Below are positions 43,991 to 52,814 of a stretch of 64,000 nt of DNA, piece after piece. The stretch is taken from positions 186,001 to 250,000 of the forward strand of contig CAWIMC010000013.1 of the NCBI GenBank assembly GCA_963837005.1, read 5' to 3'. The notes under the pieces were generated by a model. That model was not told where the DNA came from. It worked only from the letters and a program-made list of their open reading frames with translations, and searched no databases. This DNA is from CALDTK01 sp963837005. Lineage in GTDB: Bacteria; Bacteroidota; Bacteroidia; Chitinophagales; Saprospiraceae. The position numbers and the translations under genes were made by a program. Positions within the stretch are counted from its first letter, which is position 1. Each line of letters begins with the position of its first letter.

Positions 43991-44890
43991 ATGCACCGCC
44001 GCAGCTTTCTTCACCACTCCAGCGTCCTCGCCGCCGGTGCCCTCGTCGCCCCGAACGCCTGCGCCCGCACGCGCGACACCCGCTTCGCGATGGGGTACCA
44101 ACTGTTCAGCGTCCGCGACGCGATGGCCACCGACGCCCTCGGCACCTTGCGCGCCCTTATCGGAATGGGTTTCGAGCACTTCGAGGCCTACGGGTACGAC
44201 GCGGCGGCGGACTCGCTGTACGGGCTTTCGCCAAAACAACTCAAGACCCAGCTCGACGACATGGGGACGCGCATCACGAGTGCGCACTTCGGGTTCGCGG
44301 ATTACCTCCGGGCGAGCGACGACGAGTTGCGCCGCTATGTCGACGCCTGCCTCACGACCGCCGAAACCATCGGCATGAGCTACCTCGTGTGGCCTATTAT
44401 CAAGCCGGCAGACCGGACCGTAGACGGCTTTAAGCAACTCTGCGCCCAACTCAACAAGATCGGCGAGCAGGTGACGCAGGGCGGCAAGACGTTCGCCTTC
44501 CACAACAACGGCGGCGAGTTTGCAGACCTCGGCGGCGGAGTGCGCGGCTACGACATCGTTTTGGCGGAAGCCGACCCCACCTACGTCAAGCTCGAACTAG
44601 ACATGTACTGGCTCGCGCACGAATCGACGCTCACGCCCGCACAACTCATCGCCCAGCAACCCGGCCGCTTCGTACTCTGGCACGTCAAGGACATGGAGGC
44701 GGTCACGAAGGCCTACACTGAGTTGGGCAACGGCACGATCGACTACATACGGCTGCTCCCCGATCCTAAAGTGTCCGGGCTGGACTTCGTCTACCTCGAG
44801 CAAGGCGGCAACTTCGCCGACACTTCTATGAAAAGCGCCGCCACGAACGCCCGCTACTGGCAAGACAAGTTGGCGCGCCGCATACGCTGA
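43991..44890 (+). CDS. Sugar phosphate isomerase/epimerase-like TIM-barrel protein with Tat-like leader
   Basis: A 299-residue protein of the xylose isomerase-like TIM-barrel (AP endonuclease 2) superfamily. The leader MHRRSFLHHSSVLAAGALVAP has a twin-arginine RRSFL pattern, implying folded export. Barrel signatures are YQLFSVRDAM, HFEAYGYD, FAFHNNGGEF, VKLELDMYWLAHES and VLWHVKDME, which hold the likely metal ligands His, Glu, Asp and His. Periplasmic members of this type are common in Bacteroidota and act on sugars or polyols; the substrate is unknown here. A motif copy (44223-44237) reads GLSPKQL. Upstream (43874-43887) is a motif copy lacking one T. Confidence 0.87.
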   Translation: MHRRSFLHHSSVLAAGALVAPNACARTRDTRFAMGYQLFSVRDAMATDALGTLRALIGMGFEHFEAYGYDAAADSLYGLSPKQLKTQLDDMGTRITSAHFGFADYLRASDDELRRYVDACLTTAETIGMSYLVWPIIKPADRTVDGFKQLCAQLNKIGEQVTQGGKTFAFHNNGGEFADLGGGVRGYDIVLAEADPTYVKLELDMYWLAHESTLTPAQLIAQQPGRFVLWHVKDMEAVTKAYTELGNGTIDYIRLLPDPKVSGLDFVYLEQGGNFADTSMKSAATNARYWQDKLARRIR

Positions 44891-44926
44891 GGCAGCGCCA
44901 GGCAATCGATGCGGCAACAACTGGCC

Positions 44927-46087
44927 TCACTCCACCCCCATTAGGTAGAAGGCCCCCTGCGTCAAAAACGTCGCCCCCGGTGGGAAGTCCGCCGCGTTGA
45001 GGATGGCGGTGCGTCCGTCTTGCGAAGGCCCCACGTCCACGGTGCGCGGCACGAAGCGCGTCCCGTGATGCGTCGTGAGCATCAGCACGATCTGGCTCCC
45101 CTCCTGCTCGACGATGGCCTCCTCCGGCAGGGACGGATAGCTCCGGTCGCCAACCGTCACCTCGGCCTGCACGTACATCCCCGCCAGCAGACCTCGGCTA
45201 CTCACTGCGGGCAGGTCGCAATGCACCGTTGCACGGCGCAGCGAATCGATCGTCGGGGCGATCAGGTGGACTGTCGCAGTGCGTGGGGCAGCGCCGTCCG
45301 GCAGCATAAAACGGACGGCCTGGCCCTCGCGCAACAGCGGTACGTCCCGCTCGAGGACGTAAAGCTCGAGGTGAAGTTCGTCGGTGGCGACGATCTCGAC
45401 GGCAGTCTCGCCGGGGGCGAGGCGCTGGCCGTTGTGCGCGTAGACGGCGGCGATCTGGCCGCTGCGGGGCGCGGTGACCGAGAGCCGGTCGAGCAGCCGG
45501 GTCGTGCTGACTTGCTGGGCGTCGATGCCGTAGGCGCGAAGTTGGCGCGAGAGTCCGGCGACGATGGCATCGGCGACGCGGACCTCGGACTCGGCAGCGC
45601 TCAGCGTTTTGCGGGCCGAGACATTGGCCGAGTCGAGGGCACGCTGGCGGGCCAGTTCCTCGTGGAGGTAAACGAGTCGGGCGCGGGTCTCGAGGAGTTC
45701 GCGCTGTAGGCTCAGCAGCTCCGGCGAGGTGACGGCGAAGAGGGTTTGGCCTCGGCGCACGGTCTCGCCTTCGATAAGGCGCAGGCCACTCACGATACCG
45801 CCGCTCACCGAACTCACGAGCATTTCGGCCTCAGGGGGGAGGGCCAACTCACCGACGGCGGACACGTTTTGGCGAAAGCCCACCTCCTCAAACGCACCGA
45901 CCGCAAAGCCGCTCGCGGTAAACTGTTGAGCCGTCACGCTGAGGGTATCACCGGCGGCGGAGGCAGTCGCAGCTGCCACGTCCACGACGACGTCGCCCGA
46001 CTCACTGGCGCAGGCTACGCCGAGCAGCAACGCTATCGCAAAGGCGATGGGGCAGTAGGAGGAGGCGGTGAGGATAGACAGGGGCAT
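44927..46087 (-). CDS. CusB/HlyD-type periplasmic adaptor of a metal efflux system
   Basis: A membrane-fusion protein of about 386 residues. The leader ends in the lipobox LGVAC. Conserved parts are the first barrel/lipoyl half (GGIVSGLRLIEGETVRRGQTLFAV), a hairpin (LLSLQRELLETRARLVYLHEEL), the second lipoyl half (VTAPRSGQIAAVYAHNGQRLAPGE) and the beta-barrel. It links the inner-membrane pump to the outer-membrane channel. The ATG at 46085-46087 is chosen over a TTG at 46111. It starts 13 bp after the pump gene's stop, so pump and adaptor form an operon. A motif copy at 45866-45880 (VGFRQNVSAV) lies just before the first barrel domain. Confidence 0.9.
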   Translation of the reverse strand: MPLSILTASSYCPIAFAIALLLGVACASESGDVVVDVAAATASAAGDTLSVTAQQFTASGFAVGAFEEVGFRQNVSAVGELALPPEAEMLVSSVSGGIVSGLRLIEGETVRRGQTLFAVTSPELLSLQRELLETRARLVYLHEELARQRALDSANVSARKTLSAAESEVRVADAIVAGLSRQLRAYGIDAQQVSTTRLLDRLSVTAPRSGQIAAVYAHNGQRLAPGETAVEIVATDELHLELYVLERDVPLLREGQAVRFMLPDGAAPRTATVHLIAPTIDSLRRATVHCDLPAVSSRGLLAGMYVQAEVTVGDRSYPSLPEEAIVEQEGSQIVLMLTTHHGTRFVPRTVDVGPSQDGRTAILNAADFPPGATFLTQGAFYLMGVE

Positions 46088-46100
46088 GGTCGGCGCGGGC

Positions 46101-49100
46101 TTAGTCCACAAAGTATTCGAGTTGATAGCGACTCAGGAGGGCGGCACGTGCGGCATCGAGGCGGTAGGCATCGAGCTGTTGGGCGGTTTCGAGGTGGCGC
46201 AGGTACTCGACCACGTCGATTTCGCCGAGGCGAAAGGCGGCGGCGGCAATGGTCTGAAGTTCGGGACCGGCGGCGGTGGCTGTCTCAGACGACCACTGTG
46301 CGTAGGCCTCGGCGGCGGTGACATAGGCGCGGCGGCGCTGGTTTAGCCGTAGGGTCAGCGCTTCCTCCTGCGAGGTGCGTTCGAGTGTGGCCTGCGTGAG
46401 GCGCCGTTCGCCGTAGCGCAGCAAATTGGAGCGTTGACGTCGCCACAGCGGCACGCCGAGGCCCACCTCGACACCTGGGTACCACTGGGATCCGCCGCCA
46501 ACATCGAAGCCGTTGAAGACCCCCACGTAGGCCGTCGGGCGTGCCTCCGCCTCGGCGAGCGCTATTTCGGCGACGGCGAGCGACTGCTGCTGGGTGAGGT
46601 AATCGCTGATCGCGGCTGTAGGGGCGACCAAGCCGCCTGCATCGAGCGCGGCGAGGCTGTCCAGGTCCGGGAGCACGAATTCGCTCAGGTCGGTGGCCAC
46701 CAGCACGGCGAGCGAGTCACGGCTGTTGGCGCGGTGCAAGGTCGCGGCGGCGAGTCGGGCACGGGCTTCGACGTGGCGAGCGGTGGCGGTGGCCAGTTCG
46801 AGACCAGAGCCTTCGCCGAGTTGGCGGCGCGCCTGGGCGGCGGTGAGGGCCTGCGCCACGAGGCTGTCGACCCGCCGGGCGTAGCTGTAGTGGGCCGCGG
46901 CGTAGCTCGCCGCGGCGTAGGCGAGCGCGATGTCGCGGTACGAGCGGGCGAGCTGCAGCTCGTAGGTCCGCTCGGCGAGTCGACCTTCGGCGGAGAAGCT
47001 TTCGGCGCGGCGGCGACCTGGCTGCCCGAGGGCGATGTCCTGGCCGGCGGAAAGCGTGTGCAGCGCACGGTTTTGGACGTTGAGGTTGCTAGCGTCATAG
47101 CCGTAACCCAGCAGCGGGTACGCGAGTTGGCGAGCGGTGGCGACGCGGGTTTGTGCCGTCGTGATGCGTCCGCGGGCGGCGCGGAGGTCGGGGCGGGCGG
47201 CTTCCGCCAAAACGAACAGTTCGTCGAGTTGCACGAGCTTGTCGGTAGTGTCGAGCCGGGGGCCAGTGGGGCGCTGTGCCGCGACGCAAACCGGTACGGC
47301 TGTCGCCAAAACCAGCAAGCCGAGTGCCCTCCCGCGGCCCACGCCTCCTCTCACGTTTGCGCCGCCCCCCGTTTTGCGGAAACGCCGCTCTTCCACCATC
47401 ACGTAGAGCACCGGCAGTACCAGCAACGTCAAGATCGTCGAGGTGAGCAGCCCCCCAATCACCACCGTCGCCAGCGGCGCCTGCACCTCCGCGCCCGCCG
47501 AGGTCGACAGCGCCATCGGGAGGAACCCGAGCGCCGCCGCCAGGGCCGTGAGCAACACCGGACGGAGGCGATCTACCGCCCCAGCGAGCGTCGAGTGCCG
47601 AAGGCTTTCCGCTACTTTCCTACCCCGCAACTCCCGGAGGTGCTCGATCAATACGATCCCGTTTAACACCGCGATTCCAAACAGGGCGATAAAGCCTACC
47701 CCCGCCGAGATACTGAACGGCATGCCCCGAAGTTCCAACAGCAATACCCCGCCCACGGCCGCAAACGGGATGGCCGCAAACACGATCACCGCCTCGCGCC
47801 AACTCTCAAAAGCGAAGTACAGCAAGCCAAAAATCAGCACGAGCGACACGGGCACCGCTACCCCCAGCCGCGACCGCGCCCTGTTTAAGTTTTCGAACTG
47901 CCCCCCGTACTCCACCGAGTAGCCGACGGGCAGCGTGACGGTACTGGCGATGGCCGCCTGCACATCGTCGACCACCGACTGGAGGTCACGTCCGCGGACA
48001 TTGACGCCCACCACCACGCGCCGCCGCGCATTATCGCGGGAGATCTTGGCGGGGCCGGTCGCGTAGGCGACCTCGGCGAGGAGTTCGAGCGGCACGGTGC
48101 TCCCGTTGGGCAAGCGCACGGGGGCTGCCCGCATATCGGCCAGGCTGTTGCGGCCCTGCGGCGCGTAGCGCACCACGAGGTCGAAGCGACGCTCCTCCTC
48201 GAAAACCGTCCCCGCCACCGCCCCGCCAAAGCCCCCCGCGACGATGTCGTTGAGGGTCGCGACGTCTACGCCGTAGGCCGCCAATTGGTCGCGGCGATAG
48301 CGAACGGTGAGTTGCGGCAGGCCGGCGGTCTTGTCGAGGATCACGTCGGCGGCCCCGGCGATGCCCTCGACAGCGGCCTGCACCTCGGCCCCTTTGCGGG
48401 CGAGTACGTCGAGATCCTCCCCGAAGACCATGATCGCGAGGTCGGCCCGCACCCCAGTGATGAGTTCGTTGAAGCGCATCTCGATGGGCTGCGTGTATTC
48501 GAGTTCGACGTTGGGTATCTCGGCGGTGATGGCGGCCGAGAAGCGCTCGGCGAGTTCGTCTTTCGTGCGGGCGCTGGTCCACTCGCTGGGTGGGTCGAGC
48601 GTGATGATGATGTCGGACTCCTCCATCGACATCGGGTCGGTCGGGATTTCGGCGGCCCCGATGCGGCTCACCACTTGCCGCACCTCCGGGAAGCGCCCGA
48701 GGATACGCTCGATGCGCGTGGTCATCTCGGCAGTGCGCTCGAGGGAGAGCCCAGTCGGCAAGACAGGTTGGATCACGAAGGAGCCCTCGTCGAGCGTTGG
48801 CACGAACTCCGCCCCGAGCCGCGTGAAGCGCCAGGTGGCGAAGGCGAGCAGCAACACGGCTGTCGCCAAAACCGCCCACCGCTGCACGAGCGCCCAGCGG
48901 AGCACCGGACGGTAGGCCGACTGGAGCCCCGCGGTCAGTTTTGCCGAAAGGCGCGAAAGCACGTCCTCGCGGGCGTCGACCACCAGACTCGCCATCATGG
49001 GCACGTAGGTGAAGCACAGCAGCATGGCCCCGAGAAGCGCGAAGCAAAACGTGATGGCCATCGGGCGGAACATGGCCCCCTCGACGCCCCCGAGCGAGAG

Positions 49101-50693
49101 CACCGGGAGAAACACGATCAGGATGATGGCCTGCCCAAACACCGCCGAGCGCATCATGGTGACCGCCGAGGCGATGGTGAGTTCTTGTTTGGTTGTTTGG
49201 TTGGGAGGTGGGTTGGTTATTTGGTGGGCTGCCGCGGGGGGCGGGCCGGGGGCGGCTCCCGCGCTTCCGCGCGGTGCCCCCGGTCCGTTCCCCGCGGCAG
49301 CGAGATGTCCATCACTGCGAGCCGACCCGACATTGCGAGCCGGCGAAGCCTGGCGTGGCAATCTCTCTTGATCAACTACATTTCCTTCCCTCACCCCCAG
49401 CCCCTCCATCACTGCCCTTCTCGCCACCACATTCAGCGCAATGAACTCGACGATGATGACCGCCCCATCAATCAAGATCCCGAAGTCAATCGCCCCGAGG
49501 CTCATCAAATTCGCATCAATCCCGAAGACGTACATCATGCTCACCGCGAAGGCTAGGCACAGCGGGATGACACTCGCCACGACGAGGCCCGCGCGCCAGT
49601 CGCCGAGGAGGAGCACAACCACGAGCGAGACGATGAGGCAGCCGAAAAGCAGGTTCTCCTCGATGGTCGCCGTCGTGCGACCGATGAGTTCCGAGCGCTC
49701 GAGGAAGGCGTTGATGCGGATGCCGGGCGGCAGACTCGGCGCGATAGCAGCCACGCGGGCCTTAACGGCGGCGGTGACCTCGTTGACGGCGGCCCCCTTG
49801 AGCATCATGACCTGGCCCAGCACGACCTCGCCCTGGCCATTGGCCGTGATCGCCCCGAAACGCGTGCTGCTGCCGATACCCACCGTAGCGACGTCGCGCA
49901 CCAGCACCGGCAGGTCGCCACGCCGCGACACCACGATGCCTCCGATCTCGGCGGCCGTGGTGAACGCCCCGAGCCCGCGGACGAAGAAGGTCTCGTCGCC
50001 GCGCTCGAGGTAGCCGCCGCCGACCAGGCCGTTGTTGGCCTCGACGGCCGTGAAGACCTCGTTGAGTCCGAGGCCGTACTCGGCAAGGCGCACTGGGTCG
50101 ACGGCCACCTCGTAGGTCTTGAGTCGACCGCCCCAGGTATTGACCTCGACCACACCCGGGATGCCCATGAGTTGGCGGCGTACGATCCAGTCCTGAATGG
50201 TGCGCAGTTGGGTCTCGTCGTAGCGGTCGGCATAGGCACTGTCGACCTCGAGGGTGTACTGGTAGATCTCGCCGAGCCCCGTCGAGATCGGCCCCATGGC
50301 AGGCGTCCCAAAGCCGGCCGGGATACGTTCGGCGGCGGCACCGAGCTTTTCGGAGATGAGCTGGCGCGGGAGGTAGGTGCCCATGGCGTCGTCGAAAACG
50401 ATGGTGACGACGCTGAGGCCAAACTTCGATACGGAGCGGATCTCCTGCACGCCGGGCAGGTTGGCCATCTCGAGTTCGACGGGGGCGGTGAGGTAGCGCT
50501 CGACGTCCTCGGCGGCAAGGCTGCGCGAGGTGGTGATGACCTGGACCTGGTTGTTGGTGACGTCGGGCACCGCACCGATGGGCAGGTGGAGGAAGGCTAC
50601 GATGCCGGAGGCCAGCAGCGCCAGTGCCCCTAGGCCAACGGCGAGTTTGTGGGTGACGCTCCAGCGTACGATGGCCTCGAACACATCGGGCAA
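46101..50693 (-). CDS. CusA/CzcA-type RND heavy-metal pump fused to a TolC-like outer-membrane channel
   Basis: A 1530-residue fusion. Residues 1 to about 1085 are a heavy-metal RND transporter (12 membrane spans; DFGILIDGAVIIVEF in TM4, FALLGAMLL and GVGFIALFGIAVLNGIVLIEHL in TM10-11). Residues about 1090-1530 are a TolC-type channel (LVQLDELFVLAEAARPDLRAARG... to RYQLEYFVD) with its own internal leader-like stretch. Such fusions are common in Bacteroidota. It exports divalent or monovalent metals such as Cu, Ag, Zn or Co; the metal is not predictable. An unusual ~72-codon in-frame insertion (49188-49405) lies after TM4. Five motif copies are present: 47199, 47298, 47371, 48858 and 48938. 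It is divergent from a VIT-family metal transporter. Confidence 0.9.
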   Translation of the reverse strand: MPDVFEAIVRWSVTHKLAVGLGALALLASGIVAFLHLPIGAVPDVTNNQVQVITTSRSLAAEDVERYLTAPVELEMANLPGVQEIRSVSKFGLSVVTIVFDDAMGTYLPRQLISEKLGAAAERIPAGFGTPAMGPISTGLGEIYQYTLEVDSAYADRYDETQLRTIQDWIVRRQLMGIPGVVEVNTWGGRLKTYEVAVDPVRLAEYGLGLNEVFTAVEANNGLVGGGYLERGDETFFVRGLGAFTTAAEIGGIVVSRRGDLPVLVRDVATVGIGSSTRFGAITANGQGEVVLGQVMMLKGAAVNEVTAAVKARVAAIAPSLPPGIRINAFLERSELIGRTTATIEENLLFGCLIVSLVVVLLLGDWRAGLVVASVIPLCLAFAVSMMYVFGIDANLMSLGAIDFGILIDGAVIIVEFIALNVVARRAVMEGLGVREGNVVDQERLPRQASPARNVGSARSDGHLAAAGNGPGAPRGSAGAAPGPPPAAAHQITNPPPNQTTKQELTIASAVTMMRSAVFGQAIILIVFLPVLSLGGVEGAMFRPMAITFCFALLGAMLLCFTYVPMMASLVVDAREDVLSRLSAKLTAGLQSAYRPVLRWALVQRWAVLATAVLLLAFATWRFTRLGAEFVPTLDEGSFVIQPVLPTGLSLERTAEMTTRIERILGRFPEVRQVVSRIGAAEIPTDPMSMEESDIIITLDPPSEWTSARTKDELAERFSAAITAEIPNVELEYTQPIEMRFNELITGVRADLAIMVFGEDLDVLARKGAEVQAAVEGIAGAADVILDKTAGLPQLTVRYRRDQLAAYGVDVATLNDIVAGGFGGAVAGTVFEEERRFDLVVRYAPQGRNSLADMRAAPVRLPNGSTVPLELLAEVAYATGPAKISRDNARRRVVVGVNVRGRDLQSVVDDVQAAIASTVTLPVGYSVEYGGQFENLNRARSRLGVAVPVSLVLIFGLLYFAFESWREAVIVFAAIPFAAVGGVLLLELRGMPFSISAGVGFIALFGIAVLNGIVLIEHLRELRGRKVAESLRHSTLAGAVDRLRPVLLTALAAALGFLPMALSTSAGAEVQAPLATVVIGGLLTSTILTLLVLPVLYVMVEERRFRKTGGGANVRGGVGRGRALGLLVLATAVPVCVAAQRPTGPRLDTTDKLVQLDELFVLAEAARPDLRAARGRITTAQTRVATARQLAYPLLGYGYDASNLNVQNRALHTLSAGQDIALGQPGRRRAESFSAEGRLAERTYELQLARSYRDIALAYAAASYAAAHYSYARRVDSLVAQALTAAQARRQLGEGSGLELATATARHVEARARLAAATLHRANSRDSLAVLVATDLSEFVLPDLDSLAALDAGGLVAPTAAISDYLTQQQSLAVAEIALAEAEARPTAYVGVFNGFDVGGGSQWYPGVEVGLGVPLWRRQRSNLLRYGERRLTQATLERTSQEEALTLRLNQRRRAYVTAAEAYAQWSSETATAAGPELQTIAAAAFRLGEIDVVEYLRHLETAQQLDAYRLDAARAALLSRYQLEYFVD
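49188..49405. repeat. Palindromic repeat block inserted in frame within the RND pump gene
   Basis: The block begins with a TTGG-rich run (49188-49225), then a nested palindrome with outer arms 49228-49239 and 49290-49301 (12 bp, GCTGCCGCGGGG), then two tails with TGCGAGCC. The last tail forms an imperfect stem between CATTGCGAG near 49332 and GGCAATCTC near 49361. The latter resembles the CATTGCGAG...GGCAATCTC palindromes scattered through many bacterial genomes. Translated on the minus strand it gives a Pro/Ala/Asn-rich loop (PPPAAAHQITNPPPNQTTK). Confidence 0.7.
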
Positions 50694-50763
50694 GGTCTAG
50701 GTATTCGGCGGGGTTTGGGAGGGGGCGACGTAGTTTAGGATAGGTCTATGGGGAGGGAGAAGA

Positions 50764-50906
50764 GTTGCCAGTTCTCAGTTCTCAGTTGCCAGTTCTCAGT
50801 TGCCAGTTACCCGTTTTGCGTGCGTCCGACGTGCTGTGCCTTCTGCCTACGCGGCAGCGAACTGAGAACTGGGAACTGAGAACTGAGAACTTTCAACTGA
50901 AAACTC
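50764..50906. repeat. Intergenic element of the CAGTTCTCAGTT family, copy 3
   Basis: Left units GTTCTCAGTT/GCCAGTTCTCAG, right units AACTGAGAAC, and a core from about 50829 (ACGTGCTGTGCC) to GCCTACGCGGCAGCG. It lies between the divergently transcribed RND pump and VIT transporter genes, so inside their shared promoter region. Confidence 0.85.
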
Positions 50907-50950
50907 CTACGCCAACTAATTTGCCCTTCCCAGCCCTTAGCCCCCCCCCG

Positions 50951-51643
50951 ATGCCACACGCCGAAGCCCATTACATCGATCGGAGCAATTGGCTGCGGGC
51001 GGCGGTGTTGGGGGCAAACGACGGGATCCTGTCAACGGCGAGTCTCGTGGTGGGGGTCGCGGCGGCAGGGACGAGTAGGGAGGGCTTGCTGTTGGCAGCA
51101 CTGGCGGGCGTGGTGGCGGGGGCGTTCTCTATGGCGGCGGGGGAGTACGTGTCGGTATCGTCGCAGGCGGACTTGGAGCAGGCCGACCTCGGGCGGGAGG
51201 CGGCAGAGTTGTTGGCCTCGCCGGAGGGGGAGTTGGCGGAACTAGCGGGGATCTACATGAGACGTGGCCTGCGGCCGGAGACGGCACGCCTGGTAGCAGA
51301 GGAGCTAACGGCCCACAATGCCTTGGAAGCGCACGCGCGAGACGAGCTGGGGATTCAAGATCTGACGCAGGCGCGCCCCTTGCAGGCGGCGTTCGCGTCG
51401 GGGTCGGCTTTTCTGGCGGGCGGGGTGCTGCCGTTAGCAGTTGCGGGTGTCGGTTCGCTAGGGCAGATGGTGTGGGCGCAGTACGTCACGGCAATCTTAG
51501 CCCTCGTGTTGCTCGGGGTAGTGAGTGCGCGGGCAGGCGGGATTAGCATCGGGCCAGCGATCTTGAAGATTACGTTTTGGGGGACGCTGGCGATGGCGGC
51601 GAGTGCTGGAGTGGGGTGGTGGTTTGGAGGAGTAGCGGGTTAG
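50951..51643 (+). CDS. VIT1/CCC1-family metal transporter
   Basis: A 230-residue membrane protein of the vacuolar iron transporter family. The N-terminal signature is NWLRAAVLGANDGILSTASLVVGVAAAG, followed by GAFSMAAGEYVSVSSQADLE and an acidic cytoplasmic section (MRRGLRPETARLVAEELTAHNALEAHARDELGI), then three more spans. Members move Fe2+ or Mn2+ out of the cytosol against protons. ATG at 50951-50953 after a C-rich run. It diverges from the RND metal efflux operon, which suggests a shared link to metal stress (inference from context). Confidence 0.9.
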   Translation: MPHAEAHYIDRSNWLRAAVLGANDGILSTASLVVGVAAAGTSREGLLLAALAGVVAGAFSMAAGEYVSVSSQADLEQADLGREAAELLASPEGELAELAGIYMRRGLRPETARLVAEELTAHNALEAHARDELGIQDLTQARPLQAAFASGSAFLAGGVLPLAVAGVGSLGQMVWAQYVTAILALVLLGVVSARAGGISIGPAILKITFWGTLAMAASAGVGWWFGGVAG

Positions 51644-51649
51644 CCGTGC

Positions 51650-51760
51650 TTACCGCTCCGCCGGTACGTACGTGATGGGATCCCAGACGATGTCCCAGCG
51701 GGGGACGTAGTTTGACGGAGGTCCGAGGCCGACGCTGGCGAGGCGCTCTTCGCCGCGCAT
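51650..51760 (-). CDS. Possible short ORF or gene remnant
   Basis: A 36-residue frame from ATG at 51758 encodes MRGEERLASVGLGPPSNYV... ending in ITYVPAER. The frame stays open upstream to about 51855, and codon third positions are C/G-rich, as in real genes. It could be a small protein or the 3' remnant of a gene lost between the VIT transporter and the PLP enzyme. I recognise no family. Confidence 0.25.
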   Translation of the reverse strand: MRGEERLASVGLGPPSNYVPRWDIVWDPITYVPAER

Positions 51761-51857
51761 GGGGTTGGCGAGCTCCTCTGCGTGGGCCTTGCCGGGCGAG
51801 CAGTGGTCGGTGGCCTGCGCTGTAGAAAACGTAGGGAGAGAGGTAGGGGTTCGTGCT

Positions 51858-52814
51858 TCAACCCGAGCGAGCCCAGCGCTGCTCCCAGGCCGGCCGCCCC
51901 TGCAAGCCTCCGGTATGCACCAAGACGTGCCGCTGGTCAACCGAGGTTGCCGCTTGCGCCGCCAACCACGCCTCGTAGCCCAACACCAGTTTGGCCGTGT
52001 AGACCGGATCGAGGCGCACGCCAGGGTTGTCCACCTCGAAACGCTGCATGAGTTCCGCAATCGCAGGCTCGCCACTCGCGAAGCCGCCGAGTGCGCCCCT
52101 GTGTAAGTGCAAGTTGGTCGCTTCCAAAGCGAGGGTGCCGATCCGCCCCGCCAGTCCCGCATCCCGTACGCACATCACCCCATGTACCGGTACGTGTGTC
52201 GCGCGCGCTAGGCCCGCTACCGTACCGCCACTCCCGACGGACACCCAGTATGCCTCAGGGACAGCGCCTACTTGCATTTCCACCTCCCGCACCAACGAAC
52301 GCATCCCCATCAATCCGAGCCGCGCACTGCCCCCTTCTGGTATCCACGCGTAGCCTTCCGGCAAAACTGTAGGTACGCCGCCCTCGCGCCACGCTCGCAC
52401 TTTTCCCCGCGAGACCGACCGCAAGGACATGCCGCAGGTTTTGGCGAAAGCCGTCGTGTACGAGTCCAAAGTCCCATCCCAGCCGCCGACGAAACCCAGC
52501 GTTGGTACGCCCAGGCGCTGCCCGAGCGCCGCCAGGGCCGCGAGGTGATTGCTGTGCCACCCACCCACAGACGCTAGTCCGACGGCCCCACCCCGCAGCA
52601 GCCAGGCGACCTGCGGCACGAGTTTGCGCCACTTGTTGCCGCTGATGCGCTCGTCGAGGAGTTCGTCGCGCTTGAGGTAGGTCTCGACGTCATGCGCCAC
52701 CGCCGTCGGCAAGTGGATGCGCTGGAGAGGGCTGGGCGGGGCGTCGAGGAGGACGAGGGCGCGGCGGTAGGGGAGGTCATCCACGAGCTTACCCCTGCCC
52801 CCCAAACACCTCAT
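51858..52814 (-). CDS. ACC deaminase / D-cysteine desulfhydrase-family PLP enzyme
   Basis: A 318-residue fold-type II PLP protein. The PLP lysine is Lys61 in ISGNKWRKL; the glycine-rich substrate loop ASVGGWHSNHLAALAALG and the phosphate loop VSVGSGGTVAGL are also present. The family includes 1-aminocyclopropane-1-carboxylate deaminase and D-cysteine desulfhydrase, and the sequence alone does not decide between them. The ATG at 52812-52814 overlaps the end of the upstream M16 gene by 26 bp, indicating coupling; a GTG 30 bp further in is possible. Motif copies at 52353-52367 (VLPEG) and 52438-52452 (TTAFAKTCG). Confidence 0.87.
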   Translation of the reverse strand: MRCLGGRGKLVDDLPYRRALVLLDAPPSPLQRIHLPTAVAHDVETYLKRDELLDERISGNKWRKLVPQVAWLLRGGAVGLASVGGWHSNHLAALAALGQRLGVPTLGFVGGWDGTLDSYTTAFAKTCGMSLRSVSRGKVRAWREGGVPTVLPEGYAWIPEGGSARLGLMGMRSLVREVEMQVGAVPEAYWVSVGSGGTVAGLARATHVPVHGVMCVRDAGLAGRIGTLALEATNLHLHRGALGGFASGEPAIAELMQRFEVDNPGVRLDPVYTAKLVLGYEAWLAAQAATSVDQRHVLVHTGGLQGRPAWEQRWARSG

